A DNA stretch of 57,404 nt from Paulinella micropora (taxonomy: Eukaryota > Cercozoa > Imbricatea > Euglyphida), in contig BJOX01000066.1 of NCBI GenBank assembly GCA_009731375.1, forward strand, positions 748,571-805,974, given 5' to 3'. A model generated the notes under the pieces. It ran no database searches and was not told the origin of the DNA. It worked only from the letters and a program-made list of their open reading frames with translations. Made by a program: the position numbers and the translations under genes. This document shows, piece by piece, positions 30,987 through 40,369 of the stretch (its first letter is position 1; each line of letters begins with the position of its first letter).

Positions 30987-32515
30987 GATCGGATGCCATG
31001 TGTGTGGAAAGCATTGATCTCATGCTTCGAAGCAAAAAGATTTTCATGCCTTTGCGTCGAAGACTCAGGAGGTGGATCAGCTCAAGAATGAGGCCAAGTG
31101 GACGTTGGCAAAGAAGCCAATGTTGCACTACGTGTTTCAGAGAGTGATAGATATGGCTATCATACTCTCTCGTACGGAGACCTTTAAGTTGGTGGCTGAG
31201 GCCCTCTTGACAAAGAGAACGCCACTTTCTCTAAGTTGGTTAAGGAGCTCCAAGGGGATACGGAGCTATGGTCGTCCATGAAGGTGGACATTGTAGACAC
31301 CAGCCCGGAGACATGGAACGTCGAGGACGACATGGTTGGTCGAGCAATGCGATGTGTGCAGAAGACCATTGTCGATGGATGGAAATATACTGGCCCTAAG
31401 CCTTAATCTCCCCTCAGGGAAATCAACAACGGTTCCTTTGAACCTAACAATGAGGAAGCTTTCTGGGGTCAGGGATACCCGCGTAGGGGGTTCAGTATTA
31501 TGGAGCGGGCGGTCATCGGGGCCCGGGGATGGGTCGAGGCGACAGGCCTGCCTTCAACAAGAAAGTTGGGCGAGCCCTTTGTATGAAGAAAGCTGCGGCT
31601 TTATGGCTCAAGACGGGAGCCATTTGTAAAGCTGCATGTGAGAAGTTTCATCCGGATCGTTGGGATGCTTCTGTTCAGAAGGAGGTCTTGGAAAGGGTAC
31701 GTCGCGATTGGCCGGTGGGTCCTTTCAGAGATCTGCTTGATACGGGCAAGTACAAGGAGGAGCTCAGCAACCTTCTTAAGCGGGATAAGAAGGCTTATGA
31801 GTTGAAAGGATGGATGGATCCGGGGGATGCGCCTTACATGAAAGGTGAATGGGAAAAGTACAACGTCTGGAACCCACTCACTTCGTTTGCGGGGAACGCA
31901 CCGGAAACGTTTGCAAGGGAGGGCACAATCTGGAGAATCCCTCCTGGGCATACAGGGGAACGGCGACGAGCTCAGATGAGCGTCGAGAGCGAGCAAGGTC
32001 GGCTGACCGACGCAGCCGTTCGCGATCTCGGGGTCGTCGAAGCGATGGTGGCCGTAACGATCGAGGATCGGGAGGGCGATCTCGCTATGATAGTGATCGG
32101 GGAGGCTACGACCGAGAGCGGAGCTCGAGGGAGCGTGCACGGTCACCGCCGCGAGATCATCGGGATCGCGATCGATGGGAGCGTGCTGGCTCTAATCGGT
32201 ACCTACAGGAGGATGCTGGTATGGGGAATACCCCTTATGCTGGTGCAAATGCTTACGGGGGAGGGCCAGGGAAGCTTTCCCCCAATGCAATTGCAGTCGG
32301 CGGCAGGAGCCACTGGTTTTTATTATACCAGTCAGATGCCGATGCAACAGTTGCCGGCGGGGTACGGGCAACCGGTACCGCAGTACTATTACCACAATCA
32401 CAGGGGCCCTCGTACGCCCCACCGCCATATATTCCGCCTCCAGCTTTTCAACCTTCGGAAGGTACGGGAGGGAATCAAGGATCGCAGGGAATGCAGTCGC
32501 AGCAACAAGTTCAGG
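30987..32515 (+). pseudogene. Element E ORF 2 remnants with Arg/Ser-rich region
   Basis: Decayed frames: AKWTLAKKPMLHYVFQRVID (31100), WSSMKVDIVDTSPETWNVED (31270), then an open frame from 31529 with ALCMKKAAALWLKTGAICKA, KFHPDRWDASVQKEVLERV and KGEWEKYNVWNPLTSFAG. From about 31950 another frame is Arg/Ser/Asp/Gly-rich (RSADRRSRSRSRGRRSDGG) and then Pro/Gln/Tyr-rich. Such low-complexity tails are common in nucleic-acid-binding structural proteins. Coding ends abruptly near 32515 at the edge of GC-rich block 2. Confidence 0.4.
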
Positions 32516-32516
32516 G

Positions 32517-32987
32517 TAGGTGTGTTTTTTCTCCGGTCGATACCGGTCCCTCCACGGCCATGCCCTCGTTTCCTGGGTGTTCGTCCCTGGTAGCCACGGT
32601 CTCGGGGACCCCGCCGACAACCCCCGACAGCTCCACGCATGTCCTGGCCCGCTTCCTTGCACTAACCGTAACGTCAAACTCGTCGCACCTTCTCTCCAGC
32701 TCCGCCAGTGCTGTTCGCTGCTTTTCCAGATCGGAATAAAGTTGTTGGGTGTTAGCAGCATGAGCCGCGCGTCTGTGTCTTCTTCTTCCCGGGCGCCGAG
32801 CCACATGCCTCACTATCTGCTGTTCTAGGCTTTTCACTGCGGCTTGCTGCTGCGTGACCTCGGGGGCCAGGCTTTCCATCGCGCCCGTCACCGCGGCGCA
32901 GAGCTCCCCCTGGCACCAGGCCACTACGTTCTTGCCCACGTACTTGAACTGCCAGAGCTGGTCCGCGCCGGACTCCATAGCTAGCAA
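32517..32987 (-). CDS. Coiled-coil protein, about 155 aa
   Basis: Minus strand in GC-rich block 2. Start at 32987 (MLAMESGADQLWQF) or 32978. A heptad-like helix runs through VTQQQAAVKSLEQQIVRHVA and LYSDLEKQRTALAELERRCD, with a basic stretch RRPGRRRHRRAAH between, possibly a nuclear signal or nucleic-acid contact. The C-terminus crosses the block edge and may not be original. No family is recognised. Confidence 0.45.
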
Positions 32988-33169
32988 TACACGTGGTCAG
33001 TATGACAGTTTCTATTAGTGTTGCTTCCTTTTTCTTTCTCCCCGGAGGCGAGGGGCAGGGGGGAGACAAGGCCCCCTCCTTCCTCTCCTATCGAAACAAA
33101 CAGCTAGAGAAAGGGAAAGAACTCAGGATTTTAATTAGGACTGCTAGCTGGTCACGGACGCCGAGCTGG

Positions 33170-33589
33170 TCACCGACGCCGAGCTGGGAAAGTTACTACC
33201 GGCGCCACAGAACCGCGAGGTGACGATTGCCGTGGGGGGAAGGCGGCCGGCGGGGAAGGGGGCCGAAACCCGGGGCACGCAGCCCGGTCCGCCACTCTCT
33301 GTCTCGCGTCTTTCGGTCGGTCAGTGCTGCTGTTGCTGTGCTGCACGGCACGCTTCACAGACGTGCCATCTTCTTTGGGGTCTTCACTGATCCGGCAGCC
33401 CTGCAGCAAATGGACGAGGCCCGCCGCCCCGGACTCCCGGCTGGCTGCCTCGGCCTGCCGCTGCTTCTGCGCCCCTGGACAACTTAGTAGCTTGTGCTGC
33501 TCGAGGCAGTCCGAACAGTAACCCCCTGCGGGACACTCCGTGCACAAAAGCAGGGTCTTCCCCTCCTTGTAACAAGATCCACAGCTCAT
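33170..33589 (-). CDS. MYND/B-box-like zinc finger protein, about 140 aa
   Basis: Starts MSCGSCYKEG at 33589. Cysteines and histidine follow C-x2-C-x9-C-x2-C-x5-C-x2-C-x3-H-x4-C, a two-site cross-brace pattern like MYND or B-box fingers, which mediate protein contacts. The rest is Ser/Arg/Pro-rich and disordered. Poly-G directly upstream runs into a large gap, so a longer N-terminus cannot be excluded. Confidence 0.5.
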   Translation of the reverse strand: MSCGSCYKEGKTLLLCTECPAGGYCSDCLEQHKLLSCPGAQKQRQAEAASRESGAAGLVHLLQGCRISEDPKEDGTSVKRAVQHSNSSTDRPKDARQRVADRAACPGFRPPSPPAAFPPRQSSPRGSVAPVVTFPARRR

Positions 33590-33593
33590 GCGG

Positions 33594-34478
33594 GCGGGGG
33601 GGGGGGGGGGGGGGGGGGGGAANNNNNNNNNNNNNNNNNNNNNNNNNNNNNNNNNNNNNNNNNNNNNNNNNNNNNNNNNNNNNNNNNNNNNNNNNNNNNN
33701 NNNNNNNNNNNNNNNNNNNNNNNNNNNNNNNNNNNNNNNNNNNNNNNNNNNNNNNNNNNNNNNNNNNNNNNNNNNNNNNNNNNNNNNNNNNNNNNNNNNN
33801 NNNNNNNNNNNNNNNNNNNNNNNNNNNNNNNNNNNNNNNNNNNNNNNNNNNNNNNNNNNNNNNNNNNNNNNNNNNNNNNNNNNNNNNNNNNNNNNNNNNN
33901 NNNNNNNNNNNNNNNNNNNNNNNNNNNNNNNNNNNNNNNNNNNNNNNNNNNNNNNNNNNNNNNNNNNNNNNNNNNNNNNNNNNNNNNNNNNNNNNNNNNN
34001 NNNNNNNNNNNNNNNNNNNNNNNNNNNNNNNNNNNNNNNNNNNNNNNNNNNNNNNNNNNNNNNNNNNNNNNNNNNNNNNNNNNNNNNNNNNNNNNNNNNN
34101 NNNNNNNNNNNNNNNNNNNNNNNNNNNNNNNNNNNNNNNNNNNNNNNNNNNNNNNNNNNNNNNNNNNNNNNNNNNNNNNNNNNNNNNNNNNNNNNNNNNN
34201 NNNNNNNNNNNNNNNNNNNNNNNNNNNNNNNNNNNNNNNNNNNNNNNNNNNNNNNNNNNNNNNNNNNNNNNNNNNNNNNNNNNNNNNNNNNNNNNNNNNN
34301 NNNNNNNNNNNNNNNNNNNNNNNNNNNNNNNNNNNNNNNNNNNNNNNNNNNNNNNNNNNNNNNNNNNNNNNNNNNNNNNNNNNNNNNNNNNNNNNNNNNN
34401 NNNNNNNNNNNNNNNNNNNNNNNNNNNNNNNNNNNNNNNNNNNNNNNNNNNNNNNNNNNNNNNNNNNNNNNNNNNNNN
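33594..34478. other. Poly-G tract and 856-bp gap (N 33623-34478)
   Basis: The largest gap in the window; it separates GC-rich block 2 from AT-rich repeat DNA. Confidence 0.97.
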
Positions 34479-34711
34479 ACCCCCCGGATAGCCGGTAAAA
34501 AGTACAGTTTTTCGGGTGTCAGGTGCACCTAGTTTTTTTCCCAGTATTTCAATATCGTTTGGCCGGATTTGACCTAATGCCATTTTAACCGTGGTCTGTG
34601 GCCGCTTTCTTTTTCGGCTTCACTGAGCTAATATAACGAGACATCATTCTCCTTTGGGGGATTTGTGTCTGGTTGTATTACCGACTTTTTATCGAGCTAT
34701 CTTCAGGGAAT
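34479..34711 (-). repeat. tRNA-like short interspersed repeat, copy 2
   Basis: Reverse-complement match of 10304-10540 along its whole length, including the A-box-like TTAGCTCAGTGAAGCC, B-box-like AGGTCAAATCCGG, GGTGCACCTGACACC and the ACCGGCTATCCGGGGG end, which is cut by the gap. It shows that the repeat is dispersed and can lie on either strand. Confidence 0.65.
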
Positions 34712-34720
34712 GTAACACAT

Positions 34721-35412
34721 AGTATATCTGTCTGCTTCAAGCCTACTGTCTTTTCTCAGTGACTCGTGACAGTAATAATATACCGGCTTGAAAAAAACAG
34801 TCAACCGTTACCTACATTCAAATTTTGAATTTTTTAAGATAAAACCGAAAAAAATCATTATAATGTATAAAAATAAAGAATAATGTATGATTTAGTGTGA
34901 AAAACCAAGCAAGAACTAGTCACTGAGGAGAGTGGGGGAGATAAACGGGAGATAGAGATAGAAATCTGCGACCGACAGTTTAACGGCTAGAAAATTCAAA
35001 AATTCAAAAAAATTCAACAAAAGTGATTGAAATAATGAAAATCTACCCTAATCTTTTATCTTTTCAATAAAATCAAAGTATATCTGTCTGTTTCAAGTCT
35101 TTTCATCCTTCTACTCGTGACAGAAATAATATACTTGAAAAAAACAGTTAACCGTTACCCAACATTCAAATTTGAATTTTTTTTAGATAAAATAAAAAAA
35201 TCATTATAATGCATAAAATAAAGAATATATGTATGATTTGGTGTGAAAAACCAAGCAAGAACTAGTCAGGAGAGTGGGGGAGATACTTGAACGGGAGATA
35301 GAAATCTGTGACCGACCGTTTAACGGCTAGAAAATTCAAAAATTCAAAAAATTTCAACAAACTTTATTGATTATGTTTCAACACATCATAATCTGTGATT
35401 TTTTCAATAAAA
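34721..35412. repeat. Tandem AT-rich repeat, two units of about 350 bp
   Basis: Unit 1 (34721-35076) and unit 2 (35077-35412) both begin AGTATATCTGTCTG and share AAAAACCAAGCAAGAACTAG, CCGTTTAACGGCTAGAAAAT-like sequence and an end near TTTTCAATAAAA. Identity is high with small indels. A related copy in the opposite orientation lies at 53931-54280, also beside a tRNA-like repeat. No coding content. Confidence 0.85.
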
Positions 35413-35644
35413 CGTGTTTTTTTTATATTCATAAAAAATCCAAACTTGTGTCGAAACTTCACGGTTGTTTATCCTGTCAGTCACGCATTTAGATTAGTTA
35501 GCTCTCTTGCAGTGCAGTTCTGCGTTTATGCCTAGGATTAAAGTGGCTGTGAGCAACCTGGCTTTTAACGAAGTCTCCCGGCAAACCGCAAGTGAAAGGT
35601 AGGGTAAGGTCCGTGTGTGACAGGTTTCTACCTAATCATCGGTT

Positions 35645-37086
35645 ATGAGCCGTTGGGAAAGTGGTTCATCACAGCAATACACAAACTGGAAACAGTTCTT
35701 ATCTCACGCACCCGTCTATGACGGTGTCACTGAACATCTTCAAGGATTTTACTATCAGCTAGAGGAATATGCTTACGGTATTAGTACAATTCTCGGGGAT
35801 AAGGTGAAAGATGCATTTCTCGATGAGGTTGCTGCGCAAAAAAAAAAAACGGTTGGGATTGAGGTCGTATGAGAGCAGCAGCGGAGGCAGATGAACCAAG
35901 AGAACCGACTGAAGAAGATTCACCAGATGTGAGTGAAGAAAGTGAGGAAGAAGAGAAAGGAGATGCATCCTCATCAACATCATCACACACAAGACAACAA
36001 GAACCAAAGAAGAAAACACTAGAGAAGCCGAAAGAGTGGGCGAAGTGGAGTAGTGAGCAGAAGGTAGCTTGGGAGGAAAAAGCGACGAGACGAGCGAGAC
36101 TGTCACAAACGAGAGCAGCAAAAAGCATACACAGTGTGACTAAGAGAGCATACAAAAGGGAGCAAAAATATTTGCAGCGATGTAAATTATTTCAGCTACT
36201 GATAACTACCGCTTTCTCTAACTACAAAGTTGTCGCATATCTCAGAAGCCGTAATACTCAAGATCCGTTCGATAAAGTCGGCATTGTCAAAAGAAAATAC
36301 GGACAAATTTCCGGAGCAGCGAGATATCTGGAAGAAAAGAAGTTCAGAGAGAGAGCGCCTAGGAAGAACAAAGACGTAGACGCCTGGCTAACCAGGTACC
36401 TACTGAAGAAAGAGTGGCTAGAGAAACTAAGATGAGAGAAGTTTGCAGAGGACGAATCAACAAACCGGTTGCTCGAAAAGCTAAGTACTCACCCTGCCTA
36501 TGGTGCTAAATACTTTGCCGATCATTATCGTATGGCACCAGCCGTACGGCCCAAGCACAACTTTATAGTTGAGGCAGCGAGAGAGGTTTCCGTGCTTTGG
36601 GAGGCAACCAACAAGCAGAAGAACTATGAGAAAGGAAACCATAGTAATAGAGCAGATGGAGAAGGAGCAGCTTTATTGCTAGCAGAAGAGGAAGAAGGAG
36701 AGGGCAGGAAGAGTGGGAAGAGCAAGTACAAACAGAAAGGTGAACACGGGGGCAAGCATGATGGGGCAGTGACAGAACGAAAGGAATGGTGGTTGACTGC
36801 AGTTTGTTATAACTGCAATGAAACTGGTCACACTAAACGCTTTTGCCCTAAGCTCGCTAAGTCTAACAGCTCCCGTCGAACCCATAAACCCCACAACACC
36901 GCCCCTTCCAAAAAGGAAACCCAATGCAAAGGTAGTAAGTTTCGTAAGAAAAAGGATAAAGGGGTGAATCTTATAAGAGGTGAAAATGGTGAAGGACAAG
37001 AAGGAGAAGAGGGGGGAAAAGAGGACACAGCAGAAGAAAGAGAAGAGGGGAGAATAGAGGAAAACTTGTTGTTTATCCTGTCCTAA
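35645..37086 (+). pseudogene. Element F Gag with CCHC zinc knuckle
   Basis: Starts MSRWESGSSQQYTNWKQFL. The frame is lost at a run of 11 A near 35840, resumes as an acidic section (EESEEEEKGDASSSTSS) and a basic helix, and is interrupted by TGA at 36433-36435 in frame. Near the C-terminus CYNCNETGHTKRFC is a classic C-x2-C-x4-H-x4-C retroviral-type knuckle that binds RNA. A Lys/Glu-rich end follows. No protease or RT lies downstream, so only the structural gene of this element survives here. It differs in finger type from the A/C Gag. Confidence 0.72.
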
Positions 37087-37173
37087 CAGGAACTGACGCT
37101 CACTGATGTGGTCCGGTGCACAATGGTGAAAACGTAATGTGCACAATTAACTTGAATTATCCATTACCGTTAC

Positions 37174-37490
37174 TCATAATTATGATTTAGCAAAATATGA
37201 CTGCGCATATTACTGGATACATTCAAGTGTCAAACTCAGCCATCAAATTTGAGTTAGCGGTCAGATTTTAGATAAGCGGCCAGAATTCAAATTACTTCAA
37301 TGTAACTGTAACATTTCGCAAATGTGATACAGATTTTGCGGACGTATATAGCAGTTAAATTGAACTAATTTGAATTCTGACCACTAATTCGAAATCTGAC
37401 CGCTAATCTGAACTTAACTAAAATTCGATGGCTGAGTTTGACACTTGAATGTACCCAGTAATAGAAGTTAATCATAATTATGAATTAAAT
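37174..37490. mobile_element. Foldback (MITE-like) element
   Basis: Left arm (TCATAATTATGATT ... CATTCAAGTGTCAAACTCAG ... AGCGGTCAGATTT ... AGAATTCAAATTA) is repeated as imperfect reverse complement in the right arm, about 140 bp each with a short centre near 37325. No coding capacity. Length of about 315 bp and long inverted repeats fit a foldback or MITE-type element. Confidence 0.72.
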
Positions 37491-37757
37491 AACAAGTGAA
37501 GTTAGACTGTCCAACTGTCTACCATGACGTCAATCGAGATAGCGCTGCCAGACAGCGAAAGTGAATTTTAAAAGGCAAAGAAGCCCACATTTTATCCCAT
37601 CTCGCACCAGTAGAGGTTAGCGTTTAAGGCGATATGCTCATAGCTACAGGAAGATAGACACATACGTACATTCAGCTAGATTATGTCAGCAGTCGATTCC
37701 CGAATAATTTTTCTTTCTCTTCTCTTGCGTCTAATGGATAGACAGATAATGAAAAAT
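37491..37757. other. Unannotated AT-rich spacer
   Basis: No gene or repeat recognised between the foldback element and the LTR fragment. Confidence 0.4.
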
Positions 37758-37887
37758 TGTCGGCCGGCCCGCACAATACATAGTGGCATAGAGTGTCGTC
37801 CGGCTTGTCGTTACTTGATTCTTATGCTTGGTCTGCCCCTTTCCAGTTGAGTGACGACTAAGTGTCAGAGTAGCTGTTCCGGTTACA
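37758..37887 (+). repeat. Partial LTR related to element B
   Basis: 130 bp beginning TGTCGGCCGGCCCGCACAAT and ending GTTCCGGTTACA match the first 130 bp of the element B LTR. There is no polypurine tract before it, so it would be a 5' or solo LTR. The match stops abruptly at the edge of GC-rich block 3. Confidence 0.75.
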
Positions 37888-38179
37888 TCTGGAATCGCTA
37901 AGAAAAGTTAAACGGGGTTTGCTTTTATTTTCGTGAGCTTCACAAAAAGCCAAAGTTGCGAGGGGCGCCTCCGCCCCGGCGCTACTAGGCGAGCCGCCGC
38001 CCCCCTCCCCAAGCTCTGTGGCGGCTGGAGGCACGCCAGCGCGGGCGACGCGCCTGCGGCCGCCCGAGCCCGGCCGACGAACTGCACCGGCTGCCTACCT
38101 ACCGGACCGGGGCCCGAGCCGCCGGGGCCCTGGCCGCCGCTCACGGCGCCGCGCTACGCCAGTACCACACTAAGTCTTT
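37888..38179. other. GC-rich sequence with ambiguous ORFs
   Basis: Overlapping open frames exist on both strands (37933-38319 plus, 37908-38144 minus), both Pro/Ala/Gly/Arg-rich as expected from GC bias alone. I cannot support either as a gene. Confidence 0.35.
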
Positions 38180-39529
38180 TTACTTGCCCTGTTGGTGCTG
38201 GACTCTACTACTACTGCTGGACGAAGACGGGCCTGCCGCACTGGCCTGAAGACGCGAACGCCCCGCCGGCGTGGCCCACGACGCGGCCACCCGGACCAAG
38301 ACGCCTAGAAACTGCTTGACAGCAGGCAGACTCGGCCCGTCGTGATCACTCGGCCCGTCGTGATCCCAGACCGACCCCGGCCCCCGCTTTGGCTTTCCCC
38401 TGGAATCCCACCAAGAATTGTCGGTAGGGAGCTGGCCCCAGTCCAGGCCACGGCCCTCAAGCTTGCCAGACAAGACCTGAGGCTCCATTGTCTGGTCTTG
38501 TAGGTAGTGCTTGGCCATGGCAAACTGACTTTGGGGGCCTGCCTTCAGCATGCCCAGGGTCTGCCTCCACCAAACGGCGCACGTATCAAACGCTTTGCTG
38601 TCCGCTTGTGGGACGACCTGAGGTGCTATAAACCTCCAGAGGCAGGCCTTGAGGTTGTCGTGTGGTGAGTCATAGCTGTTGGCCACGAAGCTCAGCAGGT
38701 TGGACAGCCTGATGACGGGTTCGTCGTCCTCGAGCCTGCTGGGCGGCACCCTCAGCCACAGGCAGTACCTAGGGTCCTGCTCTAGCCACTGCCAGCCCCG
38801 CTGCGCGGCAGGCGCCGCGAGGCCGTCCAGCTTTAGGTTCGCCAACAGCAGCGGAGCGACTCGGGCAGAGAAGTGCAGCAGCCTGGCTAAGAATTCCTCG
38901 AAGCCCGCCTCAGCGATCCGGGTCCCGGCCGGTAATCGCAGGCCCAGGTCGCGGGAACCCGCCCCCTCGCGCACGAGGTCCGTAATGAGCCAGAACGTAG
39001 CCTTGGTGAACGGGGCTGTCCGCTGTCGTTCTGTGTGCTCTCCCCTGGGGCTAGGCTCCTCGGCCTGCTTGTCGTCTTCTCCCACGATGTCGATGTCCTC
39101 GTCGCTGGATTCCCCCGCTTCTTCTGATTCAGCGCTGGATTCCCCCGCTTCCTCTGATTCAGCGCTGGATTCCCCCGCTGCTTCTTCTGATTCAACCGCC
39201 GACCCTTCATCCCAGCTGCTACTTGTGCGATGCTCCGGACCGGCTACTCGGAGGTAACCGCGTACCGCGGGGGCCAGCCCCTGCCCCGCCAGTAGGTATT
39301 GCAAATACAGGCGCTCCACGCAGGGCACCGGAAGCTTAGCAGAGGGGACACCTTCCGTGCCGTGTCTCCTCTGTACGTAGATGCGTTTCAGGGCTAGCTC
39401 TTGGCGCCGCAGGAGCAGGACGCCGTCGGCTAGCACTTGCTCCTCGCCGGCGCCGCCTATGTTGCAACCGGCGAACTTGGCGGTGGTCGTGACAAACAGC
39501 GGGAGGGACGCAAGCCAAGGAGGCACCAC
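38180..39529 (-). CDS. Kinase-like protein 2 (GC-rich block 3)
   Basis: Open for 449 residues. NIGGAGEEQVL resembles a glycine-rich loop, LALKRIYV a beta-3 lysine, and VERLYLQYLLAGQGLAP a C-helix. A Glu/Ser-rich insert of about 60 residues contains tandem SAESEEAGES units. FWLITDLV looks like a hinge and NLKLDGL lies where the catalytic loop should be, without a canonical HRD. No clear DFG is visible, so this may be a pseudokinase. The C-terminus is Ser-rich and ends HQQGK before TAA. The start at 39529 is the first Met of the frame. Assignment rests on motif order only. Confidence 0.45.
   Translation of the reverse strand: MVPPWLASLPLFVTTTAKFAGCNIGGAGEEQVLADGVLLLRRQELALKRIYVQRRHGTEGVPSAKLPVPCVERLYLQYLLAGQGLAPAVRGYLRVAGPEHRTSSSWDEGSAVESEEAAGESSAESEEAGESSAESEEAGESSDEDIDIVGEDDKQAEEPSPRGEHTERQRTAPFTKATFWLITDLVREGAGSRDLGLRLPAGTRIAEAGFEEFLARLLHFSARVAPLLLANLKLDGLAAPAAQRGWQWLEQDPRYCLWLRVPPSRLEDDEPVIRLSNLLSFVANSYDSPHDNLKACLWRFIAPQVVPQADSKAFDTCAVWWRQTLGMLKAGPQSQFAMAKHYLQDQTMEPQVLSGKLEGRGLDWGQLPTDNSWWDSRGKPKRGPGSVWDHDGPSDHDGPSLPAVKQFLGVLVRVAASWATPAGRSRLQASAAGPSSSSSSSRVQHQQGK
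39097..39192. repeat. 30-bp coding minisatellite
   Basis: Tandem GCGCTGGATTCCCCCGCTTC units with TCTGATTCA spacers encode the repeated Ser/Glu segment of kinase-like protein 2 on the minus strand. Confidence 0.85.
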
Positions 39530-39559
39530 GCCGTCAGGACACAGCGGCCGCCCTGACGG

Positions 39560-40045
39560 GTGCAGGGGCTTATCCTTGCCTCCTCCGTGGGTTTCGTAGC
39601 CGGTAGTCTTGGCCTTCGGACGTACTGCACAGGGACTCCACTGCGTAAACAGCTCGGACAGCTGGCACGGCCGGCACGGCCGGCGGGCCTGATATTGTCC
39701 CGGCCGTTGGCAGACGTGGCAGCGCTTCTGGCAACGAACCTGGAGCTCACAGGGTGTCTCGGCGCTTCGCTGGAGTGCTGGACGTGTGGGGGAGCACCCC
39801 CGGCGGAGTGCTGCACGTGTGGGGGAGCACCCCCGGCCGAGTGCTGCACGTGTGGGGGAGCACCCCCGGCCGAGTGCTACACGTGTGGGAGAGCACCCCC
39901 GACGGGGGCTCCCTTACCCTTCGCCGGGGACGGCCGCTGCTTGCGCTTCCTCATCATCCTGCGTGACGGAGGGTCGAGGGTCGACCGGACCCGCAGGGAG
40001 GGGAGCCAGGCCTGGGTTGCGATTCTTTCTCTGGGTTGCCTTTAA
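39560..40045 (+). CDS. Possible Cys-repeat protein
   Basis: Plus-strand frame containing four tandem units of the type ECCTCGGAPPA, each with a C-x2-C pair, from the 33-bp repeat at 39775-39905. A competing frame on the minus strand also stays open because of the repeat. The Cys pairs could bind metal, but there is no recognisable family and the gene may not be real. It starts about 30 bp from the divergent kinase-like gene. Confidence 0.28.
   Translation: MQGLILASSVGFVAGSLGLRTYCTGTPLRKQLGQLARPARPAGLILSRPLADVAALLATNLELTGCLGASLECWTCGGAPPAECCTCGGAPPAECCTCGGAPPAECYTCGRAPPTGAPLPFAGDGRCLRFLIILRDGGSRVDRTRREGSQAWVAILSLGCL
39775..39905. repeat. 33-bp minisatellite
   Basis: Four near-identical copies of a 33-bp unit containing TGTGGGGGAGCACCCCCGGC and GAGTGCTGCACG. 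Each unit contains its own small hairpin (GGGGGAGCACCCCC). Confidence 0.92.
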
Positions 40046-40073
40046 CCAGCACCGCCGGCCGGCAGCCACCCCT

Positions 40074-40101
40074 CCCCCCNNNNNNNNNNNNNNNNNNNNN
40101 N
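40074..40101. other. Short poly-C and gap (N 40080-40101)
   Basis: Six C then 22 N. Lies upstream of the FkbM gene. Confidence 0.95.
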
Positions 40102-40369
40102 TCTCCGTCCCTTCCCTTCTCACAGGTACGGCCGGAGAAGGGAGGAGGAAGGCAGGGGGTTCTGGGTGCAGCCGGGGGAGGAGCGCCCCAGCCACTCTGA
40201 CACACCGGCCGTCTCTCCCGCCACTGAGAACCGGAGGGGGGTTGCCAGCTCTAATCCGCGTACTACCAGCAGTCGCTACCTAGACGAGAGGCTGGCGCTC
40301 GTCGGGGACGGGCGGGCCCGAGGCAGTCACGGAGTGGGACAGCGCACACTTCTTCCTCCGGCCGGTGCT

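Noticed and set aside
33170-34583. Frames of 314-452 residues across the gap
   Set aside because: Most of their length is N; only the part below 33589 is supported.
1405-36435. Reassignment of TGA to an amino acid, because several in-frame stops in otherwise open frames are TGA (1405, 3827, 4352, 6824, 36433)
   Set aside because: Trp is encoded by TGG throughout, aligned positions in related copies do not show one consistent residue, one TGA comes from a duplication, and TAA also occurs as an internal stop (30333). Mutation plus a special gag-pol UGA explains the data better.
35465-37082. GTTGTTTATCCTGTC occurring before and at the end of the element F Gag, as possible LTR traces
   Set aside because: A 15-base match is about as many as expected by chance in a window this size and it does not extend.
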